Shown in pieces: positions 1 through 9,884 of a stretch of 64,000 nt of DNA (position 1 is its first letter; every line of letters starts with the position of its first letter). Under the pieces are notes generated by a model, which saw only the letters and a list, made by a program, of their open reading frames with translations, had not been told where the DNA came from and did not search any database. The stretch lies in assembly GCA_047967505.1 (NCBI GenBank), contig CM106540.1; one strand, given 5' to 3'. The DNA is from Dipteris shenzhenensis (lineage: Eukaryota > Polypodiophyta > Polypodiopsida > Gleicheniales). The translations under genes and the position numbers were made by a program.

Positions 1-259
1 AGGGTTCCCTTGGGTGTAAGGTAAACAGAAAGGGATACAAACAGACCTTCCAATGGTTATCTCCCCTACATGTACATGCACACAATGTCTGTAGGAGGTA
101 CCATGGAACAAAAACATACACATGGCCTACATCATAAGGTGACAGAGGTGTTTACAAAACACACAACACACAATAATTTATTTTCATTCATTTTGGAGGA
201 CTATCCAGGCTGAGTACCTTGACATAAAAAGAGAGATCTGGAGCATACATAGAGATGAT
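1..259. other. Non-coding flank of the first copia gag
   Basis: No gene is seen. This lies 3' of the gag stop on the minus strand. It should be the internal part of the same retroelement, but no protease or integrase motif is readable and no copy of the LTR at about 1877-2164 is present, so the rest of the element lies outside the window or is lost. Confidence 0.4.
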
Positions 260-1090
260 TTAAAATGCATAATCTTCATGGGATGCCTCATTTTGTGGAG
301 GCAAATTCACTGTAAGTAGATTTGCATTTTCTGTCTTTGCTTTGTCTCTGCAAAACTTCTCACTATGGTTGTTTTTGCCACAGTGCTTGCATGGATTAAC
401 TTTGAAGCAGTCCTTTGAAAGGTGATTTGTCTTTCCACAGTGATTGCAAGGAGAATACTTGCCCTTCTGGAATTTCATAACATAAGCAGTGCCATTGCCT
501 TTCCTTAGCTCCATGTGTCTTTCTTCTTCTTGGAGAGCTGAGATAATGCCTTCAAGGTTTGGATTGGGAAGATTCTTCAAAGTGCTAACAATGTGATCAA
601 AACTTTCAGGCATACTCTTAAGTAGCACTGCCATAGCATCATCAGGGGTGATAGGAGAGTTGATAGAAGCTAACTGAGTCATAAGACTCCGCATATAGTT
701 GACATGAGCAGCTAAAGTAGTATCACTTGCCATCTTTAATTCAAAGAAAGAGATTTTAAGTGATAGTTTAGATATGTGAGAGCTTGCACCAAAAATCAAG
801 TCTAGCTTCTGCCATGCTTCCGATGGAGACTCCAAGTCAGATATATGATGCATGTAATCATCACCCAAAGCTAAAGCAATTATACCATATGCTTTTTCTT
901 CTCTTGCTGGATCCCTTGCCGGTCGTGTCGGAGTTGAAGATTCTCCAGCATTTGAGGCCGTAGAAGAAGCGGTAGGAGTAGGTTTGACAAGTCCCCATAA
1001 GTTCTCCCGCATCAATGCAAATTTTACCTTCATTTGCCATGTATGGAAGCCCTTTCCATTGAACTTCTCAAGATTATATAAGGTAGCCAT
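260..1090 (-). CDS. Ty1/copia gag protein with two zinc knuckles
   Basis: This 276-residue frame encodes the capsid-nucleocapsid part of a copia-type retrotransposon, which packages element RNA in the cytoplasm. The N-terminus has the usual gag pattern of Y-x-KFNGKGFHTWQMKVKFAL, followed by a UBN2-type helical region at about residues 70-190. Two adjacent CCHC knuckles follow near residues 215-250: C-N-H-C-G-K-x-N-H-x4-C and C-K-H-C-G-K-x-N-H-x4-C. The frame stops about 25 residues later with no protease in the same frame. It is therefore a gag-only unit, or a gag cut off from its pol by a stop. It lies about 790 bases inside the primer site and LTR to its right, as expected for a minus-strand element. 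The start is the Met that opens the MATLYNLEKF segment. The gag assignment is firm; the integrity of the whole element is unknown. Confidence 0.85.
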   Translation of the reverse strand: MATLYNLEKFNGKGFHTWQMKVKFALMRENLWGLVKPTPTASSTASNAGESSTPTRPARDPAREEKAYGIIALALGDDYMHHISDLESPSEAWQKLDLIFGASSHISKLSLKISFFELKMASDTTLAAHVNYMRSLMTQLASINSPITPDDAMAVLLKSMPESFDHIVSTLKNLPNPNLEGIISALQEEERHMELRKGNGTAYVMKFQKGKYSPCNHCGKTNHLSKDCFKVNPCKHCGKNNHSEKFCRDKAKTENANLLTVNLPPQNEASHEDYAF

Positions 1091-1863
1091 GAGAGGGTCT
1101 AACCCAGATATGGGCAGTGTCTGTCTCTCTTACAAGTGATATATGAGCAATAAAAGGTAATCTTTTCAAAGAGTAACAATCTTGAAATGCAAGATGTCTA
1201 AGCAAGAAATGACCAAGTAGATGTTAGAAAAATGAGCATAGCAGACTGAAAATAAATCTTGGTCAAACTATCAGTCAAACTTTGACTGTCCAAGGTCAAA
1301 CTTAAACTTGCATAGTCAAGCTTTCATGGCCAAAGAGGCAACTCAGAAATCTGCTCCAAATCGTTATGCAAAAATCAGAATTCAGAGGGCTTTTGTACTG
1401 AAGAGAAAGGTAAATAGGTAGAGCTTCTCCCTCAGGAAGGAATTGCGCAGAAAACGGCCACGTCGCCCAGCATTATAGAGGATATTTGGACTGGTTTTTC
1501 GTCGAAATCTACCCGAATACTGCTCCAAAAGAGCTCAAACTTGATGAGCAAGGAGGTCGTGCTGTCACCCAGCTCCCTCTAAGAGGAAATCGACAATGTA
1601 GCTCTCTACAGTGAGAACCAGGAAAAAGATCGTCGCGGCTTCCTGAGACAATGCCGCCCAGAAGATGGCGAGGTAAGTCATGTAGCTTGTTCTGCAGGTT
1701 TGCCTTGCCCTTGGGAAGACTCTCCTAAAGGATGAGATGCTGAGAATGCAGGTTTGAAGAGAACTTGCACTTCCAAAATCGACTTTGGAAAGGAAGGTGG
1801 AAGATGAAGGTGAAGAAGAAGATGATGATGTGGCACCTAACTAGGGCTCAAGGAGGATCAAAT
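1091..1863 (-). other. Retroelement 5' leader
   Basis: No protein is supported here. The interval lies between the primer site and the gag start and is the untranslated leader of the minus-strand copia element. A purine-rich GAAGAAGATGATGATG stretch sits near 1815-1832. Confidence 0.5.
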
Positions 1864-1876
1864 GGCTCTGATACCA
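1864..1876 (-). other. Primer binding site, initiator tRNA-Met type
   Basis: The minus strand reads TGGTATCAGAGCC, the standard copia primer site complementary to the 3' end of initiator tRNA-Met. It directly abuts the TGTTGG inverted end of the LTR on its right. Confidence 0.85.
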
Positions 1877-2164
1877 TGTTGGAACACTGAAAGGAAAGAG
1901 TTGAGTGGACACAAAATCAGAATACTTGCATATAGAATGAAGAAGAAAGAGGTCCTTAAGTAGGCACCTCATACAAGGTCACTGACATCACTGATGACCT
2001 CAAAGCTCCACAATCATCTCCTCAATCTGCTCCTAGATTGACTCAATCATCCTATGTGGCTTTTCCACCACCTAACTGTGCTTGTGGGCACCTAACTATG
2101 CCTCTAGCACTCACACATAGAAACATAAGGTGTGCCTGAGGCATACACCTTGAGATATCCCAAT
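1877..2164 (-). mobile_element. 5' LTR of the gag-bearing copia element
   Basis: The LTR starts in plus view with TGTTGG immediately after the primer site. Its far end is set near 2164, because from about 2165 the sequence matches the second copy of the 13-bp repeat array (near 14640). The partner LTR is not in the window, so the boundary and target duplication cannot be confirmed. Confidence 0.55.
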
Positions 2165-2414
2165 AGTTACATGTAGAACTCGCATGTAGAACATGCATGT
2201 AGGAATCATATGTAGGACTTGCATGTAGGAGTTGCAAGTAGAAGTTGCAAGTAGAACATGAATGTAGGAATTGCATGTAGAACTTGCATGTAGGAGTTGC
2301 ATGTAGAACTTGTATGTACAAATCGCAAGTAGAACTTGCATGTTGAGGTTTCCTAAGAGAGATCAAATTCCTAGCCTTATGCAAGTACAAGCGGAGCTTT
2401 GCTGCTACTCTACA
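2165..2414 (-). mobile_element. LTR segment A, left part
   Basis: This is closely similar to 14640-14890 (segment B). It holds the 13-bp repeat array, then a unique stretch (TGAGGTTTCCTAAGAGAGATC onward). It continues at 7859 after the inserted copia element. Segments B and C, and the nearby minus-strand Ty3 pol, suggest that it is the U3 part of a Ty3-type LTR. That assignment is inferred. Confidence 0.6.
2170..2342. repeat. 13-bp minisatellite, copy A
   Basis: About 13 head-to-tail units of a 13-bp motif close to CATGTAGAACTTG are present, with variants such as CATGTAGGAGTTG and CAAGTAGAAGTTG. Since 13 is not a multiple of three, the reading frames across it are not genes. Confidence 0.9.
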
Positions 2415-2711
2415 TGTAAAGAAAGAGGGAGAGAGATAGAAGACTCAAGTTCAGCTTTCTTCACAACACACAAAAGAGAGAGGACACAAGGTTGGAGGGT
2501 GAAGCCTTTCTTCACTTTTGCAGACAACAACAATACAATAGAAGAGGGAAATACCCTATATGTCAAAACCTAGAATACGTGGTTCATATGTGAACCCAAA
2601 CCAAAACATACGTGGTAGTCTAACTACACCACGAGTACAACTAACATAGACGGTGACATAAATGATAGTCATCCAGGAGATATGTCGGGGATAGAGCTTG
2701 ATATCTCAACA
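2415..2711 (-). repeat. 3' LTR of the 2415-7853 copia element
   Basis: This is 297 bp, TG...CA bounded, and nearly identical to 7557-7853. The polyprotein stop codon lies inside it at 2669-2671. The polypurine tract (minus strand GAGCTTGAGGGGGAG, 2712-2726) lies directly against it. Confidence 0.95.
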
Positions 2712-5700
2712 CTCCCCCTCAAGCTCAAATCCATCTCACGTACACCAAGCAAGCTCCTAAATCTGCGAAGCTTCTCGGTACCCAATGCCTTCGTAAAGAT
2801 ATCAGCCACCTGCTCCTCAGTGCTGACATAGACAAGATCAATCTCACCAGCTAGAACCTTCTCTCTCACAAAGTGATAATGCACCTCAATGTGCTTCGTT
2901 CTAGCATGATAAACTGGGTTATTAGCAAGCATGATGCTGCTAATGTTGTCACAATGAATGACAACTGCTGCATGAACTAACTGTCCCATATCTGCAAGTA
3001 GCTTCCGTAGCCAAGCTACCTCACATGCAGCCATTGCTGCACCCCTGTACTCTACCTCTGTACTCGACAAGGCAACTGTTGGCTGCTTCTTGCTGCTCCA
3101 ACTGATGGCACCACTCCCAAGGGAAAACATAAAACCACTAGTAGATCTCCTGTCTGAGACACTACCAGCCCAGTCAGCATCTGTGTATCCATGTACCTGT
3201 AATGCACACCCAGCTTCATAAAATAGTCCATAATGCAATGTGGACTTCACATACCGCAGTATGCGCCTAGCCGCATCCAAATGTGGCTTCCTCGGTGCCT
3301 GCATAAACTGACTCACCAGCCCCACAGCATAGCTCAAATCTGGTCGGGTTATAGTCATGTAAATCAAGCTACCTACTATGCACCTGTACATAGTAATATC
3401 TTCAAGAAGCTCACCTGACTCTGCATTGAGCTTCACATTCTGCTCCAATGGAACAGAGATAGGCTTACAGCCTGTCATCCCATATTTGGACAGCATGTCC
3501 AAACCGTATTGCCTTTGCAACAGCCATATCCCACTCGGGGATCTAATAACCTCAATGCCCAAGAAGTAACGCAGCTCTCCCAAATCCTTCATCTCAAATT
3601 TCTGCTTCAACAGCAGCTTCACTTCATTAATGTCTGCATCACTATCACCTGTAATAATCAAGTCATCAACATAGATGACTATAAGCACAATCCCTCTGTT
3701 TGTCCTTTTCACATAAAGTGAAAAATCTGAATTGGAAATCTGAAATCCAATAGTGACAAGATATTGCCCTATCTTGTCTGACCATGCCCTCGGCGCCTGT
3801 TTTAAGCCATACAAGGCTTTGCGCAACCTGCATACAAAATCGGGGTGTGCTTTATCCTCATAACCTTCTGGCTGCATCATATAAACCTCTTCCTGCAAGT
3901 CACCATGCAAGAAGGCATTTTTCACATCCATCTGATGCAAAGACCATCCCTTTGCAGCAGCCATAGCAATTACTGCTCTCACGGTTGCCATCCTTGCAAC
4001 TGGGCTGAAAGTTTCCTCATAGTCAATTCCATATGTCTGTGCAAAACCTTTGGCAACCAATCTTGCCTTGTACCTGCTAACAGACCCATCAGCATTGTGC
4101 TTTACTTTGTAAACCCACTTGCAGCCAATAGCCTTCTTATCATGAGGCAAAGGCATCAAATCCCAAGTGTGGTTTGCATCCAAGGCAGCCATCTCTTCAT
4201 CCATAGCTGCTTCCCAATTTTTATGCCCTGCTGCATCCTCAAAACATGTGGGCTCTGGCTCCTCTAGAACCTTGACCATATAAGCATAGTGATGTGCTAT
4301 ATACCCATCATATCTCAGCCTGTCAACTGGATACTTAATACGAGTGGACCTCCGTACAACTGGATCAGTTGCAGGAGTCTTTAAATCATGCCTGCTTTTC
4401 CTTGCACCAGGTGTAACAACAGAAGGAATCCCAAGTTCCTCATCAAGGCTCATTTCAGAGCCGCTTGACTCTCCATCAACATGAGAGCTACCAGCAGACA
4501 CATCAAATACTGGAGCATGGTCCACTTTTTCTTTTCCCTTATGTGATACCTGCACAACACTATCAGGACTACCATGTGACGATTCACTAGATCTCAATCT
4601 CCCTGTCCATGCATTAGATCCACTAGTAGAGGACTCTCTGGGTCCACTCAAGGCTTGAGATTGCTGCTCTGCATTTATTGCAGCATTCCCATTTCCTGCA
4701 TCTGCATCTCCTACCATAACAGTTGGTGCATACCAGCTGCTCATTTCATCAAAAACAACATCTCTGCTCACTTGCATTTTGCGGGTGGAAGGGTTATAAC
4801 AGCGATACCCTTTCTGGTGCTGAGCATATCCAATAAAGATGCATTTTTCTACCTTTGGATTTAGCTTTGTTCTCTTCTCATCAGGAACATGAACATAAGC
4901 TATGCAACCAAATACCTTCAAGTGAGAAATATCTGGTTTTTGGCCTGTATACATTTCTTCAGGCATCATGCCATGGACAGCTGCAGTGGGGGTTCTGTTC
5001 ATAATATAAACAGCAGTTGCTACTGCTTCAGCCCAAAAATAATCAGGCATATTTTTCTCATTTAGGATCGCCCGTCCTACTTCTGCAATATGCCTGTTCT
5101 TCCTTTCTGCAACCCCATTCTGCTGAGGGGTAGACCTGCACGAGTACTTCCTTTGAATTCCCTGTTCTTTCAGATATTCACAAAATTCTTCTGAAAAGTA
5201 CTCTCCCCCTCCATCAGATCTTAGCACTTTAATATGCACACCTTTCTCTTTTTCAACCATGGCCTTAAAAGCCTTGAAATGGCTGAACACTTCACTTTTG
5301 TGCTTCATAAAATAAATCCACACCTTCCTAGTGTAGTCATCAATAAACGTCACATAATAATGGCATCCACCAATAGAAGCAGCTTTGGTTGTCCAAACAT
5401 CTGAATGGATCACTTCCAAAGGTCTTCTGCTCACCTTAGCATTTTTGGGAAATGCATGTCTGGCCTGCTTACCCATTTGGCATGCTTCACATACCTTTTG
5501 CATTCCCTCAACTCTGAATTTAGGCAAACCTGCAACAATGTTTTTCGTTTGCATAGATTTCAGCCTTTGTATATTCACGTGCCCAATGCGCTTGTGCCAT
5601 ATCTCAATATCTGCAATGACACCTCTCCCATGCGCAAACATAGCAGCTTTCACCTCAGGCATATCAACATCCAAGGTGAACATTCTGCCATTTTTGTTGC

Positions 5701-7024
5701 CTTTCGCAACCAAGCGGCACTTATTTTTCAAGTCCTCAACGAAGCATCCATCAGGGTTAAATCTAACCTGCAGACCTTGCTCAACCATCTGGCCAACTGA
5801 AACCAGGTTCTTAGTGATTTTTGGAACATGAAGTACATCTGCCAAGTACTTTGTTTTGCCATCCTGCATAGCCAATGGCACTTTACCAACCTGCGTAATT
5901 GGGTGCGCAGTATCATCACCTGTTTCAACATAACCTGGCTTATCCAAATTTTTGACATCATGAAACCACTCACCATGACTGGTCATGTGGTTAGAGGCAC
6001 CTGAATCAACATACCAAACATCATTGCAAGCTGCAGCATCTCCTGACATGGAGTTAACCATATGCTGCATCACAAAAAGGTGCTCATTTCTGTCGTCACC
6101 ATGCCCACTTGATGATGCATAGTTGCTTTGCTGCAACTTTCCACTTTTGATGTCATTCTGCTTTTTATAGCATGTATTCTCCTTGTGTCCAGGCTTTCCA
6201 CAATAATAGCATTCTGTGCTGCTATTTACTTGCTGGTTCCTTTGCCATGAACCACGGCCTCTTTGGCTCCCCCTGCCTCTAGAACTACCACGTCCTCCTC
6301 CATAGGACTGGTTTTCCTGTTGTTGCTGTTGGTTCTGATTTCCTGCACGGCCACCAGAACGGCCTCTTCCTCTACCCCTGCCTCTACCTGTATTCGAGTA
6401 GAAAGCAGTCTCTTGAGAAGTTGAGGTGGCTGAACCACCATTCCTTTGCTCTTCACTCAGCAAGAGAGCAATAAGTTCCTGAAAATCAGGAAATGTTTCA
6501 CGGACTCCAATGGATGTCCGAAACTGTGCATAATCTTTCCCAAGACCATTCAAGGTCACGAACACTAAGTCCTCATCATCAACAGGTGCTCCAATGGAGG
6601 CAAGAGAATCTGCAAGGCCTTTCACCTTCAAGGAATACTCATTTATATTCAGATTTTTCCTTTGCACATTGTGCAACTCCTGCTTTAGCTGCATCTTTCG
6701 TGCTTTGGTATTTGTGCTATACAGCTTCACCAATGTATCCCATGCTTCCTTAGGCGTCTCTAGATCCTGTATATGCACAATCATAGAATCTGAAATGCTA
6801 ACAGATAGCCAATACAAGCATTTTCTGGCTTTTTCATGCCATTCCTTAAAGGCCTTCAATTCAGCAGGAGTGGGAGCAGTACCCAAAACTGGTTCTGCAG
6901 TTTCACCACTGATGTAATCCCAAACTCCCTTTCCCATAAGGAAGTTTGTCATCCTGAACTTCCATGCTTGGAAGTTGTTCTTGTCAAGCTTCTCACTGAC
7001 AATGGTAGACAGATTCTCAGACAT
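2669..7024 (-). CDS. Copia gag-pol polyprotein (intact)
   Basis: A continuous 1451-residue frame encodes every protein of a copia element. I chose the Met of MSENLSTIVSEKLDKNN, nine residues inside the longest frame, because it matches the usual gag start. In order: a UBN2-type gag domain (about 1-210); an RGRGRG/Q-rich linker; a CCHC knuckle CYYCGKPGHKENTC (about 275); the protease site DSGAS (about 340); the HHCC pre-integrase (H-K-R-I-G-H...C-E-A-C, about 480-520); the integrase core with DVWTTKAASIGG, FIDDYTRKVW and the DGGGEY glutamate (about 550-640); reverse transcriptase with YVDDLIITG (about 1120); and RNase H ending with KHIEVHYHFVREKV. No internal stop is present. The length suits a complete copia polyprotein. 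The stop falls 43 bases inside the 3' LTR. The close LTR pair indicates recent movement, so expression is possible, though nothing in the sequence proves it. Confidence 0.96.
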   Translation of the reverse strand: MSENLSTIVSEKLDKNNFQAWKFRMTNFLMGKGVWDYISGETAEPVLGTAPTPAELKAFKEWHEKARKCLYWLSVSISDSMIVHIQDLETPKEAWDTLVKLYSTNTKARKMQLKQELHNVQRKNLNINEYSLKVKGLADSLASIGAPVDDEDLVFVTLNGLGKDYAQFRTSIGVRETFPDFQELIALLLSEEQRNGGSATSTSQETAFYSNTGRGRGRGRGRSGGRAGNQNQQQQQENQSYGGGRGSSRGRGSQRGRGSWQRNQQVNSSTECYYCGKPGHKENTCYKKQNDIKSGKLQQSNYASSSGHGDDRNEHLFVMQHMVNSMSGDAAACNDVWYVDSGASNHMTSHGEWFHDVKNLDKPGYVETGDDTAHPITQVGKVPLAMQDGKTKYLADVLHVPKITKNLVSVGQMVEQGLQVRFNPDGCFVEDLKNKCRLVAKGNKNGRMFTLDVDMPEVKAAMFAHGRGVIADIEIWHKRIGHVNIQRLKSMQTKNIVAGLPKFRVEGMQKVCEACQMGKQARHAFPKNAKVSRRPLEVIHSDVWTTKAASIGGCHYYVTFIDDYTRKVWIYFMKHKSEVFSHFKAFKAMVEKEKGVHIKVLRSDGGGEYFSEEFCEYLKEQGIQRKYSCRSTPQQNGVAERKNRHIAEVGRAILNEKNMPDYFWAEAVATAVYIMNRTPTAAVHGMMPEEMYTGQKPDISHLKVFGCIAYVHVPDEKRTKLNPKVEKCIFIGYAQHQKGYRCYNPSTRKMQVSRDVVFDEMSSWYAPTVMVGDADAGNGNAAINAEQQSQALSGPRESSTSGSNAWTGRLRSSESSHGSPDSVVQVSHKGKEKVDHAPVFDVSAGSSHVDGESSGSEMSLDEELGIPSVVTPGARKSRHDLKTPATDPVVRRSTRIKYPVDRLRYDGYIAHHYAYMVKVLEEPEPTCFEDAAGHKNWEAAMDEEMAALDANHTWDLMPLPHDKKAIGCKWVYKVKHNADGSVSRYKARLVAKGFAQTYGIDYEETFSPVARMATVRAVIAMAAAKGWSLHQMDVKNAFLHGDLQEEVYMMQPEGYEDKAHPDFVCRLRKALYGLKQAPRAWSDKIGQYLVTIGFQISNSDFSLYVKRTNRGIVLIVIYVDDLIITGDSDADINEVKLLLKQKFEMKDLGELRYFLGIEVIRSPSGIWLLQRQYGLDMLSKYGMTGCKPISVPLEQNVKLNAESGELLEDITMYRCIVGSLIYMTITRPDLSYAVGLVSQFMQAPRKPHLDAARRILRYVKSTLHYGLFYEAGCALQVHGYTDADWAGSVSDRRSTSGFMFSLGSGAISWSSKKQPTVALSSTEVEYRGAAMAACEVAWLRKLLADMGQLVHAAVVIHCDNISSIMLANNPVYHARTKHIEVHYHFVREKVLAGEIDLVYVSTEEQVADIFTKALGTEKLRRFRSLLGVREMDLSLRGSVEISSSIPDISPG

Positions 7025-7543
7025 TTTACAAATCACGAATTGCAACAGCAACCTGTAAACACAGCAAATGCCTCACAAGGGCAAATAGCAAAACTTCTGC
7101 GAAAAGCCTCACAGGGGCAGATCTGCAACACTGACGAAAGTGGTATTTCACCACACAGTCACTTCCTCGTGACGATTTTGCATCAACAGGCAACAGGCAT
7201 GAATCTGCAACTCCCAATATCTCTGCACATAGGCATACGATGCAATTTCTGTGACACCTTTCCACCGACTAGCCGCGCGGTGGTCGCACAGCAAAAACAG
7301 GGCCTTTTTCTGAGTGCCTGCGAAGAACTTCCGCCTTCAAAACGGGCCCCGAAACAGCCTCAATATACTGCGCTCTCGCCGCACCGCGAAGGGCCTCTCA
7401 ATCTGAAGCAGTGCACTCCTGCACTTTTGGCTGTGCTACCTGCAGAGATTTGCTCCCAAACTCGAAATAGGAAAGCTACACTGGTCCTCTTACCAGGACA
7501 CCAGAAACTTGGCTAGCTTTCTTGAGCTCCTTACCACGAACAA

Positions 7544-7556
7544 GGCTCTGATACCA
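7544..7556 (-). other. Primer binding site of the 2415-7853 copia element
   Basis: The minus strand reads TGGTATCAGAGCC directly adjoining the 5' LTR. It is the same initiator tRNA-Met site as in the other copia elements of this window. Confidence 0.95.
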
Positions 7557-7853
7557 TGTAAAGAAAGAGGGAGAGAGATAGGAGACTCAAGTTCAGCTTT
7601 CTTCACAACACACAAAAGAGAGAGGACACAAGGTTGGAGGGTGAAGCCTTTCTTCACTTTTGCACACAACAACAATACAATAGAAGAGGGAAATACCCTA
7701 TATGTCAAAACCTAGAATACGTGGTTCATATGTGAACCCAAACCAAAACATACGTGGTAGTCTAACTACACCACGAGTACAACTAACATAGATGGTGACA
7801 TAAATGATAGTCATCCAGGAGATATGTCGGGGATAGAGCTTGATATCTCAACA
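7557..7853 (-). repeat. 5' LTR of the 2415-7853 copia element
   Basis: This is 297 bp and pairs with 2415-2711. On the minus strand a weak TATA-like CATATAGGG lies in its middle. The untranslated leader between the primer site and the polyprotein start (7025-7543) holds no supported gene. Confidence 0.95.
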
Positions 7854-7858
7854 CTACA

Positions 7859-8140
7859 CACACATTTACACACATTCTATACTACCTAAGTCCATGTTGG
7901 CATAGAGACAACATACTCCTGGACCCACTTTATTACCCATCCTTGGGTTATGTCTTATTGTGAGCACATACCTAGGTTGCCATGCGTGTAGTACAATGGT
8001 TGTGGATCTTGTGTCATTCCATTCGATCCTGCTGTAAAGCCTTGGCACCATACAATGCTTGCTTAGTTTCCAAGTAGCCTGTATCCACCATTTGTTCAAA
8101 CAGGGATATGTGGCATGCTTCTAAGAAGATCACTCTTTGA
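7859..8140 (-). mobile_element. LTR segment A, right part
   Basis: This continues segment A beyond the copia insertion. It matches 14886-14989 and then 15737-15912 of segment B, up to the shared ending GATCACTCTTTGA. After that the two copies diverge, which marks a junction with element-internal sequence. Confidence 0.6.
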
Positions 8141-9884
8141 AGTGCTGGCCTCTTTAGTGGTAGCAAGTTGGTCCTTTACGATTCTGCATTCCCTTTGTAA
8201 GCTCGTCAATACTGAAGGCACGTATTGCCAACGAGTGTTTCATGTCTTCAAGCTTGTCTGTGCAATCCTGGAGCTCTTCTTGTTTGTGAATTAGAGTAAG
8301 TCAAGCTTGTGCCACTACCTCTGTCTACTGAGCATGTGTGGAGGTCAAGGAGTTATAGTAGTCTGTACGATTGTCGTTGCTTGTACTGTTGTTATTGTTA
8401 GCTGTGTTTGGATTTAGTGGAGGTTGGAGATCACATCTCTCACTGCATTCTCTTGAGCTTGGAGATCTTGGTTCATGTGCACTTCTTCTACATCCTTCTC
8501 ATCTATTTGCGCTCGAAGTGCCTTGACCTCTATGGCGCATTTCCTCGGAGGTATCTGCATTTTCAAATGTGATAGGAGGAGAAATTGGTGATAGCTCCTA
8601 TACCGGTGAGAAGGGAAAATCCAATTCCTCAATTGGTTTTGGTGACTGAGGCAGAGTCATTTCTTGTTCCTGTAGCTCTTTTTTGATGATTATAGCCAAT
8701 AAGTGTGGAATTTTATATTTTTGGGTTGATGAACCATCTAGTTTTTTTGTAAAGAAGATGACTAAGTGCTGGATCTAGTCTTGCTTTAGTTTCCTACTTA
8801 GACAAACAAATGTGTGGAGTGGAAGTGATCGATTCTTGCCGCACTTAATCCCCAGGATTGTGGATAGGAATTGTGCTACTTCCTTGAGGCGAGGTTTAAG
8901 GATGGTGCGAAGTAATATGCCATCCTAATGGAACAGTGTGCCCTTGGTGAGAAGAGGCTGTACTTCAAGAAATTCTACATTGACAAGCCGTGTAGGGTAT
9001 TTGGCACCTTGTGTTGGGAGTGAAAAAGACCTTTGAATGACTAATCTATCGAGGATAATGCTGAGTGGGGCTCTGATGCATAGTTATGGTACTGTACTTG
9101 CCAACTTGTGCATTGCTCTGGAGTGGTAAGAATGGAGAAAGTACTTGATGTATGTGGTCATTGTAGGACTATTCTAAGGATTTTAGGCTCTCATGCAAAC
9201 TGTTTAGACCCCTTTTGTCTAAGTAAGATGTTGTTTCCTTGGAAAGAGCATAAGTCGATGTAAGTGGCCACACAAGTTCTAGTCATTGGGCCCCGTCAAT
9301 GGTTGTGTAGGCCGGTGGTGACTAGGGTGGCATTTGTTCTTCTTGATCATGCATTGAATCCTCCTCAGAGCTATTGCTCTAGACCATAAAAGGCCTATGG
9401 TCGCCATGGTTGAGAGGATGTAGATGGCTGCGAACTTTGGAGGGGGTCTCGTGGTTGAGGCAATTGGCTCTTTCTGCACATCCTCTTTAGTGGCGGCATT
9501 TTTTTTGAACCTGCATCCATGTGCATTGATCATTAGATTAGTTGGCATGCAGGTATGACCTTTGTGTGTGTGTGTGAGGGGTATAAAAACCTTTGTGTGT
9601 GTGTGTGAGGGGTTATTTTTATACGTGCTTTGAGAGTGTGGAATGAAAGTGTGTGGCACAATTATTCATGCAATCATCTATGTGTCTAAGTGAAAGCATG
9701 TGAGTGCACTTGACCTAGTAGCTAGGTAGGGACTAACTATATGCTTTTTTTGTTGCTGGGATTTCATAGGGCAGCTAGAACTCAAGCATCACTTCTGAGC
9801 CCTAGGTTACAATTGATTGATGCTACCTATATGTGTGAAGATGTACATATGCAAGTGAGTGCTCATGATATAATCCAATCCTAA
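8141..9884 (-). other. Non-coding 3' region of a Ty3/gypsy relic
   Basis: No convincing gene is present. A short minus-strand frame at 8414-8632 looks coiled-coil-like (KALRAQIDEKDVEEVHMNQDLQAQ) but matches nothing I recognise. Two GT-dinucleotide runs near 9563-9610 sit in a duplicated CCTTTGTGTGTGTGTGTGAGGGGT unit. The position downstream of the minus-strand Ty3 integrase suggests decayed element sequence. Confidence 0.4.

Larger units (their letters stand above)
2415..7853 (-). mobile_element. Young, apparently complete Ty1/copia retrotransposon
   Basis: Two direct LTRs of exactly 297 bp (2415-2711 and 7557-7853) differ at three positions by my count. Both begin TGTAAAG and end TCAACA. 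The primer site abuts the right LTR and the polypurine tract abuts the left LTR, so the element reads on the minus strand. The five bases CTACA occur at both edges (2410-2414 and 7854-7858) as a target duplication. A single long polyprotein frame fills the inside. The interrupted sequence is found uninterrupted at 14876-14895, which confirms the borders. The element could still encode all retrotransposition functions. Confidence 0.97.

Noticed and set aside
2052-2390. Cys/Met/His-rich minus-strand proteins across the 13-bp repeats
   Set aside because: The 13-bp unit gives a repeating open frame in several phases. It is a by-product of the minisatellite, not a gene.
3233-7516. Plus-strand frames opposite the copia polyprotein
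   Set aside because: They are antisense shadows of a continuous 1451-codon gene and have no recognisable domains.
9279-9659. 126-residue minus-strand frame with Thr-His repeats
   Set aside because: It is driven by GT dinucleotide runs and has no other support.
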